Origin: Galbibacter sp038433465
GTDB taxonomy: Bacteria; Bacteroidota; Bacteroidia; Flavobacteriales; Flavobacteriaceae
NCBI RefSeq assembly: GCF_038433465.1
Contig: NZ_JAESVF010000001.1
Location: forward strand, 744,001-808,000
Length of the DNA: 64,000 nt
Direction of reading: 5' to 3'
A program made the translations under genes and the position numbers. Each line of letters begins with the position of its first letter. The stretch's first letter is position 1. The notes beneath the pieces were generated by a model that had not been told where the DNA came from, ran no database searches, and was given only the letters and a program-made list of their open reading frames with translations. Shown in pieces: positions 17,851 through 26,377 of this stretch.

Positions 17851-17858
17851 TACTTTTG
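17851..17858 (+). promoter_or_regulatory. -7 promoter box for the plsC-like gene
   Basis: TACTTTTG matches the Bacteroidota -7 consensus and ends 5 bp before the ATG at 17864. Transcription would start at about this ATG, so it argues against the longer frame from 17846 and suggests a leaderless or nearly leaderless mRNA. Confidence 0.45.
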
Positions 17859-17863
17859 ATTTC

Positions 17864-18598
17864 ATGAAGAAAATATTTATTTCCTTTTTACAGCTTTTGT
17901 ACAGAATATGGTTTTACCTTTTAATGGCAATACCAATTGTTATATTCTTCCCAATACTACTGTTATTAACTATTTCTGAAAAGACATATCCGCAGTTTTT
18001 TTGGATTGCTAGAAACATTTGGGCAAATTTTGTACTGTACGGTATGTTTTTTATTCCACGGATTAAAAAAGAGCAAGAAATTGAGAAAGGCAAAAACTAT
18101 ATGCTTATTGCCAACCATACCTCGATGGTCGATATTTTAATGATGCTACGCGTATCTAAAAATCCGTTTGTATTTGTTGGGAAAAAGGAGCTTTCTAAAA
18201 TTCCGATTTTCGGATTTTTCTATAAGCGTGTTTGTATTTTGGTTGACCGAAGTTCGATGAAAAGCAGATCGGCGGTATATAAAAGTGCGCAACGCCGACT
18301 CAAACAAGGCTTAAGTATTTGTATTTATCCTGAAGGAGGCGTGCCAGACGACTTGTCTGTTGTGCTCGATACTTTTAAAGATGGTGCTTTTAAATTGGCT
18401 ATTGAACATCAAATCCCGATTGTTCCGATTGCTTTCTTAGACAATAAAAAGCGATTTTCATATGAGTTTTTTAGCGGTTCACCAGGGGTTGCGCGTGCGA
18501 GAGTTTTACCTTTTATTGCTACGGAAGGGCTTACTGCAAAAGATGTTGCTAGCCTGAAAGAACAGTCGAGAAGTTTAATTTTGAAGGAATTAAAATAA
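17864..18598 (+). CDS. plsC: 1-acyl-sn-glycerol-3-phosphate acyltransferase
   Basis: Adds the second acyl chain in phosphatidic acid synthesis. About 244 residues with one or two N-terminal membrane segments, the catalytic NHTSMVDILMM (NHX4D) motif near residue 86, and the YPEGG phosphate-binding motif near residue 155. Paralogues can act on ornithine lipids, so the exact substrate is not certain. Confidence 0.9.
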   Translation: MKKIFISFLQLLYRIWFYLLMAIPIVIFFPILLLLTISEKTYPQFFWIARNIWANFVLYGMFFIPRIKKEQEIEKGKNYMLIANHTSMVDILMMLRVSKNPFVFVGKKELSKIPIFGFFYKRVCILVDRSSMKSRSAVYKSAQRRLKQGLSICIYPEGGVPDDLSVVLDTFKDGAFKLAIEHQIPIVPIAFLDNKKRFSYEFFSGSPGVARARVLPFIATEGLTAKDVASLKEQSRSLILKELK

Positions 18599-18677
18599 AG
18601 TAGCGATTCAGAAATTCATCCAAATCGCTACTCAAAACAATAAGACCAATATTGCTTTTTTAATGATGTATAGTGAC

Positions 18678-20957
18678 TTATTTTACATCAAAACGGTCTA
18701 AATTCATCACTTTTGTCCAAGCAGACACAAAGTCTTTTACAAACTTTTCTTTAGCATCGCTACTTGCGTATACTTCAGCAATAGCTCTAAGTTCAGAGTT
18801 AGATCCGAAAATTAAATCTGCTCTACTCGCTTCCCATACTTTTTTATCAGTGTCTCTTTCTTTTCCAATAAACAATAGGTTGTCGTCGTTGGCAGGCGTC
18901 CAATAATACTTCATGTCAAGTAAGTTCACAAAGAAGTCGTTTGATAATTTTCCAGGAGTATTTGTAAGTATTCCTAAGTTTGAATCATCATAATTTGCAT
19001 TCAATGCGCGCATACCACCCACTAAAACTGTCATTTCTGGAATAGTTAGTGTAAGTAACTGTGCTTTATCAACAAGAAGTTCTTCTGTAGTTAACGTATA
19101 TTTTTTCTTCTGATAATTTCTAAATCCGTCTGCCATCGGTTCTAAAACCGCAAATGAATTTACGTCTGTTTGCTCTTGCGTAGCATCGGTTCTTCCAGGA
19201 AGAAAAGGTACTTCAATCGAGTAACCTGTCTCTTTAATCGCATTTTCAATAGCCACATTTCCACCTAGTACAATTAAATCTGCAATTGATACTTTTTTAT
19301 TTGATGATTTGCTGTTGAAGTTTTGTTGAATTTCTTCGTAAACTTTTAGAACCTTTTTAAGTTGTTGTGGGTTATTGCATTCCCAATTAATTTGTGGTTC
19401 TAGGCGAATACGAGCTCCATTTGCACCACCTCGTCTGTCGGAACCTCTAAACGTTGAAGCAGAAGCCCATGCAGTTTCAATAAGTTCTTGTGATGTAAGG
19501 TTAGCGTTTTGGATACTTGTTTTTAGCGCTTTAATATCATTGTTGTTGATTAGCTCGTAATCTCTAACAGGAACAGGGTCTTGCCAAATAAAACTTTCTT
19601 CTGGTATTTCAGAACCTATATAAGTAGTTTTTGGTCCCATGTCTCTATGGGTAAGTTTAAACCAAGCATTTGCAAAAGCTTTGTCGAATGACTCTGGGTT
19701 TTCAATAAACTTTTTACAAACTTCATTGTAGGCGGGGTCAAACCTTAAAGCCAAATCCGACGTAAGCATAGTAGGTTTTCTTTTTTTATTCTCGTCAAAA
19801 GGATCTGGGAAAATTTCTCCTACATCTTTTGCTTGCCATTGATGTGCTCCTGCAGGACTTTTTGTTAACTCCCACTCAAAGCTATATAAAGTATTTAAAA
19901 AAGCATGGCTGTATCTGGTAGGGGTTGCTGTCCAAACAACTTCTAGCCCAGAAGTAATAGCATCAGCTCCTTTTCCAGATTTGTATGAACTTTTCCAACC
20001 AAGACCTTGCTCTTCAATTGGAGCGGCTTCTGGTGACGGACCAACATGATCGGCAGAGCCAGCACCATGCGTTTTTCCAAATGTATGCCCACCAGCAATA
20101 AGTGCTACAGTTTCTTCATCATTCATTCCCATTCTTCTAAAAGAGATTCGAATATTTTTTGCTGAAGCAAGTGGATCAGGGTTTCCGTTTGGCCCTTCAG
20201 GGTTTACATAAATCAATCCCATTTGTACAGCAGCAAGTGGATTTTCTTTTTCCAAGTCCATCTCTCCGTCTTCATTAAGTCTTCTTGTTTCTAACCATCC
20301 TGCTTCAGAACCCCAGTAGATATCTTCTTGTGGTTCCCAAACATCGGCTCTACCACCAGCAAACCCAATAGTATTGAAGCCCATCGATTCTAAAGCAACA
20401 TTTCCAGTTAAAATCATTAAATCTGCCCACGATATTTTTTGCCCATATTTTTGTTTAATTGGCCAAAGTAATCTTCTTGCTTTGTCTAAACTGGCATTGT
20501 CTGGCCAACTGTTTTGTGGCGCAAAACGCTGAATTCCCATGCGTGTACCTCCACGTCCATCTCCAGTTCTGTATGTTCCAGCACTGTGCCATGCCATTCT
20601 TATAAATAATGGTCCGTAATGTCCGTAATCGGCAGGCCACCAATCCTGCGAAGTTGTTAATACTTCTTCAATGTCTTTTTTAAGTTGTGCATAATCCAAT
20701 GAATTAAATTCTTCTTCATAGTTAAACGTTGCTCCCATTGGGTTGGTCAACTCGCTATTTTGCGCTAAAACGTCTAAGTTTAATCGGTTTGGCCACCAAT
20801 CATCATTAGACTTTGCAGTTTTTATTTGTTCTTTTTTATGCCCTTTGTCAAATCCAAAAGGACATCCTCCACCTTCCGAGTTTTCAGAAGTTTGTTCGCT
20901 ATTATGGCATGATACCATTGCGAGTACAGAAGTTAAGCTTAAGATTAGTTTTTTCAT
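18678..20957 (-). CDS. katG: Catalase-peroxidase KatG with lipoprotein signal
   Basis: Bifunctional haem enzyme that removes hydrogen peroxide. 759 residues with two peroxidase-like halves. The active-site segment RMAWHSAGTYR is near residue 120, the proximal haem His in GGHTFGKTHG near residue 290, and the Trp-Tyr-Met crosslink residues appear present (MAWH, LIYVNPEGP, FRRMGMN). Unusual: residues 1-17 are MKKLILSLTSVLAMVSC, a lipoprotein signal with lipobox, instead of the cytoplasmic start of most KatGs, so it is probably exported. Divergent from oxyR with a short shared promoter region. Confidence 0.95.
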   Translation of the reverse strand: MKKLILSLTSVLAMVSCHNSEQTSENSEGGGCPFGFDKGHKKEQIKTAKSNDDWWPNRLNLDVLAQNSELTNPMGATFNYEEEFNSLDYAQLKKDIEEVLTTSQDWWPADYGHYGPLFIRMAWHSAGTYRTGDGRGGTRMGIQRFAPQNSWPDNASLDKARRLLWPIKQKYGQKISWADLMILTGNVALESMGFNTIGFAGGRADVWEPQEDIYWGSEAGWLETRRLNEDGEMDLEKENPLAAVQMGLIYVNPEGPNGNPDPLASAKNIRISFRRMGMNDEETVALIAGGHTFGKTHGAGSADHVGPSPEAAPIEEQGLGWKSSYKSGKGADAITSGLEVVWTATPTRYSHAFLNTLYSFEWELTKSPAGAHQWQAKDVGEIFPDPFDENKKRKPTMLTSDLALRFDPAYNEVCKKFIENPESFDKAFANAWFKLTHRDMGPKTTYIGSEIPEESFIWQDPVPVRDYELINNNDIKALKTSIQNANLTSQELIETAWASASTFRGSDRRGGANGARIRLEPQINWECNNPQQLKKVLKVYEEIQQNFNSKSSNKKVSIADLIVLGGNVAIENAIKETGYSIEVPFLPGRTDATQEQTDVNSFAVLEPMADGFRNYQKKKYTLTTEELLVDKAQLLTLTIPEMTVLVGGMRALNANYDDSNLGILTNTPGKLSNDFFVNLLDMKYYWTPANDDNLLFIGKERDTDKKVWEASRADLIFGSNSELRAIAEVYASSDAKEKFVKDFVSAWTKVMNLDRFDVK

Positions 20958-20979
20958 GTATGTATTCTTTATTTTGAAG

Positions 20980-20987
20980 CAAAACTA
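20980..20987 (-). promoter_or_regulatory. -7 promoter box for katG
   Basis: TAGTTTTG on the - strand fits TAnnTTTG exactly and lies 22 bp before the katG start. Confidence 0.6.
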
Positions 20988-21030
20988 TCATCTCATAAAC
21001 ATTTGTAAAAACTATATTTTGAATGTTAAT

Positions 21031-21060
21031 ATTGATATTGTCAATAAAATTCTATTTTTG
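21031..21060 (+). promoter_or_regulatory. oxyR promoter with LysR-type operator
   Basis: The palindrome ATTGA-TATTG-TCAAT (21031-21045) has the T-N11-A form typical of LysR-family sites. It overlaps a -33-like TTG (21032-21034), which is 18 bp before the -7 box TATTTTTG (21053-21060). This arrangement fits autorepression by OxyR. The palindrome lies about 45-60 bp from the katG -7 box, a possible activation position. Confidence 0.5.
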
Positions 21061-21064
21061 CAAA

Positions 21065-22000
21065 ATGAATATTCAACAATTTCAGTATGTACTTGCAGTG
21101 GTAGATTCAAAAAATTTTGAGTTAGCTGCTGAAAAATGTTTTGTTACACAATCTACTTTAAGCACTATGATAGGGAAGTTTGAAGATGAGATTGGGATAA
21201 AAATTTTCAACCGAAAAACCAAACCAGTTTCTGTTACTTCGGAAGGAAACGCCATTATTACACGTTTGAGGATTGTATTAAACGAGATAGATCAATTAGG
21301 GAATTTGGTTCAGGAGCTGAAAGGTGAAATGGTGGGAGAGCTACGAATTGGAATTATAGCCACCGTAGCGCCTTATATTTTACCTCGTTTTTTGCCCAAT
21401 TTTGTACAACAGTTTCCTAAGGTAAAGACAATTGTTAAAGAGATGACAACAGATCAAATCCATGAAGAATTAAAAAACAGAAGCTTGGATGTAGGCATTT
21501 TGGCAATTCCACTTGGAGATAATGAGTTGGAGGAACATAAATTATATACCGAGCCCTTTTTACTTTATGATTGCCGAGATGATTTTGAAACCGATTTAGT
21601 GTCTGCTAACGATTTAGATTATTCTAAACTTTGGTTGTTGCAAGAAGGGCATTGTTTGCGCACGCAAATTTATCAAATATGTAATCGTTCAAATAGTTCA
21701 TCTGGTACAGATCTCAACTTTGAGTTTGAATCTGGCTCAATGGATAGTTTGTTGCGGTTCACAAAAGCAAATAAAGGAAAAACAATTATACCTTATTTGG
21801 CTTCTTTAGATTTACCTCCTGAAAGTAAACAGCGTTTGGTTGCATTTAAAGAGCCTGTGCCAGTGCGTTCCATAGGGCTTTTAACCAATAAGTTTTTTGT
21901 AAAGAAACAATTGATGACAGCACTGCAAAAAAGTATTTTGGATTCCGTTTCCGATTTGCTTCCCTCAACTGGAACCATTCAAATTGTTGATCCTGTTTAG
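21065..22000 (+). CDS. oxyR: Peroxide-sensing LysR-type regulator OxyR
   Basis: 311 residues from the ATG at 21065; the longer frame from 21023 would start inside the promoter. N-terminal winged helix (QFQYVLAVVDSKNFELAAEK) and C-terminal substrate domain. The redox pair is visible: Cys197 and Cys206 in EGHCLRTQIYQIC, nine apart as in E. coli Cys199/Cys208. With divergent katG beside it, OxyR assignment is strong. Confidence 0.95.
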   Translation: MNIQQFQYVLAVVDSKNFELAAEKCFVTQSTLSTMIGKFEDEIGIKIFNRKTKPVSVTSEGNAIITRLRIVLNEIDQLGNLVQELKGEMVGELRIGIIATVAPYILPRFLPNFVQQFPKVKTIVKEMTTDQIHEELKNRSLDVGILAIPLGDNELEEHKLYTEPFLLYDCRDDFETDLVSANDLDYSKLWLLQEGHCLRTQIYQICNRSNSSSGTDLNFEFESGSMDSLLRFTKANKGKTIIPYLASLDLPPESKQRLVAFKEPVPVRSIGLLTNKFFVKKQLMTALQKSILDSVSDLLPSTGTIQIVDPV

Positions 22001-22016
22001 TTTTATACCGATAAGT

Positions 22017-23402
22017 CTAAAATCTGAAACTCAAACCAGTATAAACACCTAATAAATATGGAGAAAAGCCACCGTCTTCTCTAGAAAATGTATTTAACTG
22101 ATATTTAAACATCGGCTCTAAATTGAAGAGAAGTTTGTTTGACACTTGGTAATCTACTCCCAAACCAATATTGGTGCTAAAATTAACGTCGTTGATATTA
22201 TTTGCCTCTCCTAAATCGGTTGCGAGCTCATCTGACTGTAGAGAAACCACATTGTTTGTTAAAAACAGAGAGCTAAATCCACCAATAATATTTACCCCAA
22301 AACGTTTATCTACCAATCGGTATTTTAGTTCCATTGGGACTTCGATATAACCCAATTCTTGTTGCATGCTGGCTGTTGAGGTTTCTTCTGCTTTTGCTTG
22401 AAAATCGTTATTCGCACTCATAGTCGGGCTACTTTCCGTACTTGCTACATTAAGTGAAGTGGCAGTTTTGTTAAAATCGATAGTCGAAATTCTATTGGAA
22501 ACACCAAAAATTGCTGGACTATAACTCACGCTGTTTGTGTTGTAACTCATATTTACGTTACTCACTCCCGAACGAATGCTTAAGCGGTTACTCACATTAT
22601 AAGCAAGATTAATTCCGTAGCTCATATTTACTTTTCCTTCTTTTGAATTCGAAGCAAAATCATTGCTAATTGGCGATCCTTTGCTCAGTGAATTGTAATA
22701 AACAGGGGCTACATTCGGACTAATACTCCAGCGGTTTACCTTTGTTTTTTCAGTAAACGCCACCGTTTCTTCAGCATTCATTTCTTCAACAACATCTAAA
22801 ATCGATTTTTTATTGCTGTTGTTTTCTTCTGAAGGAATTTCTTTTTCCGTAGCAACTATTGCGTTGTTATTGTCAACTTTTTCTGAAAATTCTGGTGTAT
22901 TATTTTGTGTTACTGCTGAAGTATTTTCAGAAAGTATTTTGTTGGTTGTTTTATCTTTTGATGCATAAACATCATTCGAAATTGTATTTTTTGCTACGCT
23001 TGAATTTGTTGAAGCTACTTGATCTTTTTGAGTACCTTCAACAGTTTGTGAGTTTGCTTCTTTTTCAGAAGTAATAGTTTTAACTACCTCTTTATTGTTT
23101 ACAATTATTTCTTTTTCTGCTGAACTTTCTGTTTTGGTTTGTTCAGTATCTGTTATCGGGGTGCTCGTTGGAATATTTGTTTGTGTAGAATTTAAATAAA
23201 CACTTCCTGCTACAAATAGTAAAACTAGGGCAGCAGCAACACCTCCCAATTTCCACCAAATTGGAATAACTTTTTTCTTGTTTGAAGCTTTTTTGTCTAA
23301 AGAAGCATTGATAGAATCCCAAACTTGTGCTGGCGGAGTTTCTTCAAAGTCTTTAAACTTTTCTTGAAATAAGCGTTCTATGTTCTTTTTTTCATTCATC
23401 AT
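22017..23402 (-). CDS. Inner-membrane anchored protein with C-terminal beta-barrel
   Basis: 461 residues of mixed architecture. Residues 1-45 are cytoplasm-like and charged, with PPAQVWDSINASL, a pattern seen at the start of many Bacteroidota proteins next to ECF sigma factors. A membrane helix follows (about 48-68), then a Ser/Thr/Asn/Lys-rich linker (70-225), then a beta-barrel-like domain (about 226-461) ending in GLSFRF, a terminal aromatic typical of outer membrane barrels. It lies 38 bp after the sigma factor gene and may regulate it or signal envelope state; this is inference. Confidence 0.8.
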   Translation of the reverse strand: MMNEKKNIERLFQEKFKDFEETPPAQVWDSINASLDKKASNKKKVIPIWWKLGGVAAALVLLFVAGSVYLNSTQTNIPTSTPITDTEQTKTESSAEKEIIVNNKEVVKTITSEKEANSQTVEGTQKDQVASTNSSVAKNTISNDVYASKDKTTNKILSENTSAVTQNNTPEFSEKVDNNNAIVATEKEIPSEENNSNKKSILDVVEEMNAEETVAFTEKTKVNRWSISPNVAPVYYNSLSKGSPISNDFASNSKEGKVNMSYGINLAYNVSNRLSIRSGVSNVNMSYNTNSVSYSPAIFGVSNRISTIDFNKTATSLNVASTESSPTMSANNDFQAKAEETSTASMQQELGYIEVPMELKYRLVDKRFGVNIIGGFSSLFLTNNVVSLQSDELATDLGEANNINDVNFSTNIGLGVDYQVSNKLLFNLEPMFKYQLNTFSREDGGFSPYLLGVYTGLSFRF

Positions 23403-23440
23403 AAATACCGTTTGGTATTAATATTTTAATCTCAAATTCG

Positions 23441-23986
23441 CTACGAAACCGAATTTGCTTTTTTGTTTAGGGTGTCTTCTTCAATTTTATTTCTCAATGC
23501 CATTTTAGCGCGTGCTAAATTAGATTTTGAGGTGCCTTCGCTTATGCCGAGCATTGTTGAAATTTCTTTATGCGAATAGCCGTCTAAAACATATAAATTA
23601 AACGATAGGCGGTATCGGTCGGGTAATTCTTGAATACATTTTAGTAGGTAATCTAGCGAAATATCGGGCTGTTCGATTTCAACTTCAATATCATTTTCTA
23701 AATGGTTGGGAAGCACATCAAAAGTGCCTTTTTCACGATACTTTTGTAATACCGTATTTATGGTAACACGTTTTAGCCAACCTTCAAAAGAACCTTTAAA
23801 ATTGTAGGTGCCAATTTTGTCAAAAATAAGCATAAAGCTATCGTGCAGATTGTCTTCTGCCTCCGCTTGGTTTCTCGAATATTTAAGGCAAACACTGTAT
23901 AATTTTCGGCTAAATAGCTTATACAATTCTTCTTGTCCTTTTCTATTCTGTTGTTTGCAAAGTTCTATGAGTTGGTCTAGACTCAC
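23441..23986 (-). CDS. ECF-type RNA polymerase sigma factor
   Basis: 181 residues with a sigma-70 region 2 (about 15-85, including AEAEDNLHDSFMLIFDKIGTY) and region 4 (about 120-170, GYSHKEISTMLGISEGTSKSNLARA). Start codon is GTG. It is the middle gene of a three-gene - strand unit: lipoprotein (24010-24447), this gene, and the membrane/beta-barrel protein downstream. Confidence 0.93.
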   Translation of the reverse strand: MSLDQLIELCKQQNRKGQEELYKLFSRKLYSVCLKYSRNQAEAEDNLHDSFMLIFDKIGTYNFKGSFEGWLKRVTINTVLQKYREKGTFDVLPNHLENDIEVEIEQPDISLDYLLKCIQELPDRYRLSFNLYVLDGYSHKEISTMLGISEGTSKSNLARAKMALRNKIEEDTLNKKANSVS

Positions 23987-24009
23987 TCGTGGTTAGCTTA
24001 TTTTTAGTT

Positions 24010-24447
24010 TTATTCGGTTGCTGTTTCTTGTACAGGAACTTCGTAGGTAAGATACTGTTTTTCGCCCGATTCGTCTTCTCCTACATAAAATTTAAATGTG
24101 TAGGTGTTAGTGTATCTAACTTGAAAATCGAAACTGTCGGTGCCTTCGGTATCTGTTAATTCGATGCAATCATTTCGGTCTAAAACTGTTGCCACAGCAA
24201 AAATGGTACGTTCTGTTTCTCCTGTATGGTTGTATTCAAAACCGCTGTACACATGGCAATCGGTTGGTCTTTTGTAGGTGAATTCAATGGGATATACTTT
24301 TCCGAATTCAAAATATTCAGGAAATGTAGCGCTGGTAATTTCCATCGTTTCGTAATAAAAATTTGTTGCATCATCGTCCGACAAATCGCAGGCGCTAAAA
24401 CTAAGCATAGCAAAAAGACCTAGCATTACAGCAAAAAGCTTCTTCAT
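24010..24447 (-). CDS. Hypothetical lipoprotein next to ECF sigma factor
   Basis: 145 residues, not recognised. Residues 1-20 are a lipoprotein signal with lipobox FSAC followed by acidic DLSDDDA, a flavobacterial export signature for surface lipoproteins. The rest looks beta-rich. It ends 23 bp before the sigma gene on the same strand and may be part of that regulatory unit. Confidence 0.75.
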   Translation of the reverse strand: MKKLFAVMLGLFAMLSFSACDLSDDDATNFYYETMEITSATFPEYFEFGKVYPIEFTYKRPTDCHVYSGFEYNHTGETERTIFAVATVLDRNDCIELTDTEGTDSFDFQVRYTNTYTFKFYVGEDESGEKQYLTYEVPVQETATE

Positions 24448-24504
24448 TTTCTATTAATTTTCTTAGTAGATGTGGTTTACAACAAATGGTTGCGCCGAGG
24501 ACAT

Positions 24505-24541
24505 AAAAAAATCCCGAGAAAATAGTTGCTCGGGATTTTTT
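24505..24541 (-). terminator. recA terminator
   Basis: AAAAAATCCCGAG and CTCGGGATTTTTT form a perfect 13-bp stem with an 11-nt loop, 40 bp downstream of recA. Confidence 0.88.
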
Positions 24542-24580
24542 AGTATTTCTTCTGAAAAAATATTTAGAAGATGAAAAAAA

Positions 24581-25588
24581 TTACTCTTTCATCGCTTTAA
24601 TACCTTCTTTAATTTTTCCTTCTAGTTCGTCTAGTAATTCAGGGTTGTCTAAAAGTAAGTTTTTCACAGCATCGCGACCTTGTCCAAGTTTGGTATCACC
24701 ATAGCTAAACCAAGATCCACTCTTTTTAATAATTTCAAACTCAACTCCTAAATCTAGAATTTCACCAACTCTCGATATTCCTTCGCCATACATAATGTCG
24801 AATTCGGTAGCTTTAAACGGAGGAGCAACTTTGTTTTTAACCACTTTTACTCTGGTTTTGTTACCAGAAGCATCTCCATCGCTATCTTTAATTTGTGTAG
24901 AACGACGAATGTCTAATCGAACAGAAGCATAAAACTTCAATGCGTTACCACCCGTTGTAGTTTCTGGGTTACCAAACATCACCCCAATTTTTTCACGTAA
25001 TTGGTTAATGAAAATAACTGTACATTTTGTTTTGCTGATACTCGCTGTAAGTTTACGAAGTGCTTGCGACATTAAACGCGCGTGAAGTCCCATTTTAGAG
25101 TCTCCCATTTCACCTTCAATCTCACTTTTTGGCGTTAAGGCAGCTACCGAGTCGATAATTACGATATCGATGGCTCCCGAACGGATTAAATTATCGGCAA
25201 TTTCCAACGCTTGCTCTCCATGATCTGGCTGAGAAATAATTAAATTATCGATATCAACCCCCAATTTTTGAGCGTAAAAACGGTCAAAAGCATGCTCTGC
25301 ATCAATAAATGCAGCGATACCACCAGCTTTTTGAGCTTCAGCAATAGCATGTAAAGTAAGTGTTGTTTTACCAGACGATTCTGGTCCGTATATTTCTATA
25401 ATTCTACCTCTTGGATATCCGCCAACACCAAGCGCAATATCTAGTCCGATAGAACCTGTTGGAATAGCATCTACATCTTCTACAACACTATCTCCCATTT
25501 TCATCACCGCTCCTTTTCCATAAGTTTTATCCAACTTGTCTAAAGTGAGCTTTAGTGCTTTTAACTTCGCATCTTTTTCCGAACTCAT
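24581..25588 (-). CDS. recA: Recombinase RecA
   Basis: Strand-exchange protein and SOS co-protease, 335 residues, normal length. Walker A is GPESSGKTT near residue 70, and the loops INQLREKIGVMFGNPETT are intact. Monocistronic between a terminator and a long gap. I did not see an SOS box of known type upstream. Confidence 0.98.
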   Translation of the reverse strand: MSSEKDAKLKALKLTLDKLDKTYGKGAVMKMGDSVVEDVDAIPTGSIGLDIALGVGGYPRGRIIEIYGPESSGKTTLTLHAIAEAQKAGGIAAFIDAEHAFDRFYAQKLGVDIDNLIISQPDHGEQALEIADNLIRSGAIDIVIIDSVAALTPKSEIEGEMGDSKMGLHARLMSQALRKLTASISKTKCTVIFINQLREKIGVMFGNPETTTGGNALKFYASVRLDIRRSTQIKDSDGDASGNKTRVKVVKNKVAPPFKATEFDIMYGEGISRVGEILDLGVEFEIIKKSGSWFSYGDTKLGQGRDAVKNLLLDNPELLDELEGKIKEGIKAMKE

Positions 25589-25891
25589 TTCTCTGTATTC
25601 TTTTGTTTCGTGCTAAAATACTATTTCTTTTTTCAGGATACAATTTGCCACGCAACCTTTTTGGTTTTTTCGTATCTAAATAAAACCCGAAGTCAAAGAA
25701 ACCGTAGCATTATTTGTACTTCGCAGAAAGTAATTTTCAATTTTTTAATGGAAAATCGCAATGTCTACATATGGAAATCGAATGGTTCTGCCAAAGTAAT
25801 TCTTTGCAATGGTAGGTTAGATGGTGGCTAGCTTCGTTGTTATTGCAATGATGAATATTTTAAATATTTAATAACAACGAATTAGCTTATT
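25589..25891. other. recA upstream gap; possible small RNA
   Basis: No supported ORF. A perfect 12-bp inverted repeat TTCGTTGTTATT/AATAACAACGAA (about 25833-25844 and 25870-25881) spans a 25-nt AT-rich loop just ahead of an intrinsic terminator that has no gene upstream on the + strand. Together they suggest a small + strand transcript, but no clear -7 box was found. Confidence 0.35.
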
Positions 25892-25927
25892 AAAGAGTTT
25901 CAGTAATTATTGAAACTCTTTTTTTTT
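25892..25927 (+). terminator. Orphan intrinsic terminator
   Basis: AAGAGTTTCA and TGAAACTCTT form a perfect 10-bp stem followed by nine T residues in total. There is no protein gene upstream on the + strand within the gap. Confidence 0.8.
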
Positions 25928-26024
25928 GGCATTCCCACGAGAAAATCGTGGTCGGGCTTTCGCTACTCACTTCCAAACACTCCGTGGTTTGGAGAGCTCA
26001 AACAAACCGCTTAATCCCTAATGC
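25928..26024 (+). repeat. ~90-bp dispersed repeat, copy 1
   Basis: Starts GGCATTCCC directly after the T-run of a terminator, has GGTCGGGCTTTCGCTACTC in the middle and GGAGAGCTCAAACAAACCGC later, and ends CCCTAATGC. A second copy in the same orientation is at 43839-43925. The ends GCATT/AATGC are inverted. No ORF. Confidence 0.8.
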
Positions 26025-26340
26025 GAAATTATGTTGAAAGTTTGAATGTTGAAAAAGTAAAAAAGTGAAGAAGTAAAAGAGTAAAGGTTGTTTTAAAGCT
26101 TTCCTGCAAGATTTCAAAAACCTTGTAGGTGTTACATTCACAGATAAACAATGAAAAGTTCTATTTAAAAAAACAAACAACGAGTAACTACTAACGACCA
26201 TCTATTTCTTTTACCTCTTTGTGACTCTGTAACTTCACCCACTCTTTTAAAAATAAACATCCAATCACTTACAGTCTATTACCTACGTTTTATAGCTTTT
26301 AAGTAAGTGTTTTACTTTTCTTTAGCATTTCTATTTTGAA
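26025..26340. repeat. Decayed AT-rich intergenic repeat material
   Basis: Contains AAAGTAAAAAAGTGAAGAAG, AAGTAAAAGAGTAAAGG and stretches like TAACTACTAACGACC and CTCTTTGTGACTCTGTAAC. They resemble the simple repeat tracts at 27861-28140 and 63800-63900. I see no gene here. Confidence 0.4.
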
Positions 26341-26348
26341 TTTATACG

Positions 26349-26356
26349 TATCTTTG
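26349..26356 (+). promoter_or_regulatory. -7 promoter box for the U32/ferredoxin operon
   Basis: TATCTTTG fits TAnnTTTG and lies 21 bp before the ATG of the U32 gene. Confidence 0.55.
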
Positions 26357-26377
26357 CACGGTTAAATTTTTGAGGTA

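Noticed and set aside
25610..25831. 73-codon frame upstream of recA
   Set aside because: Composition is unlike a protein and there is no start signal; the region is better read as untranslated or a small RNA.
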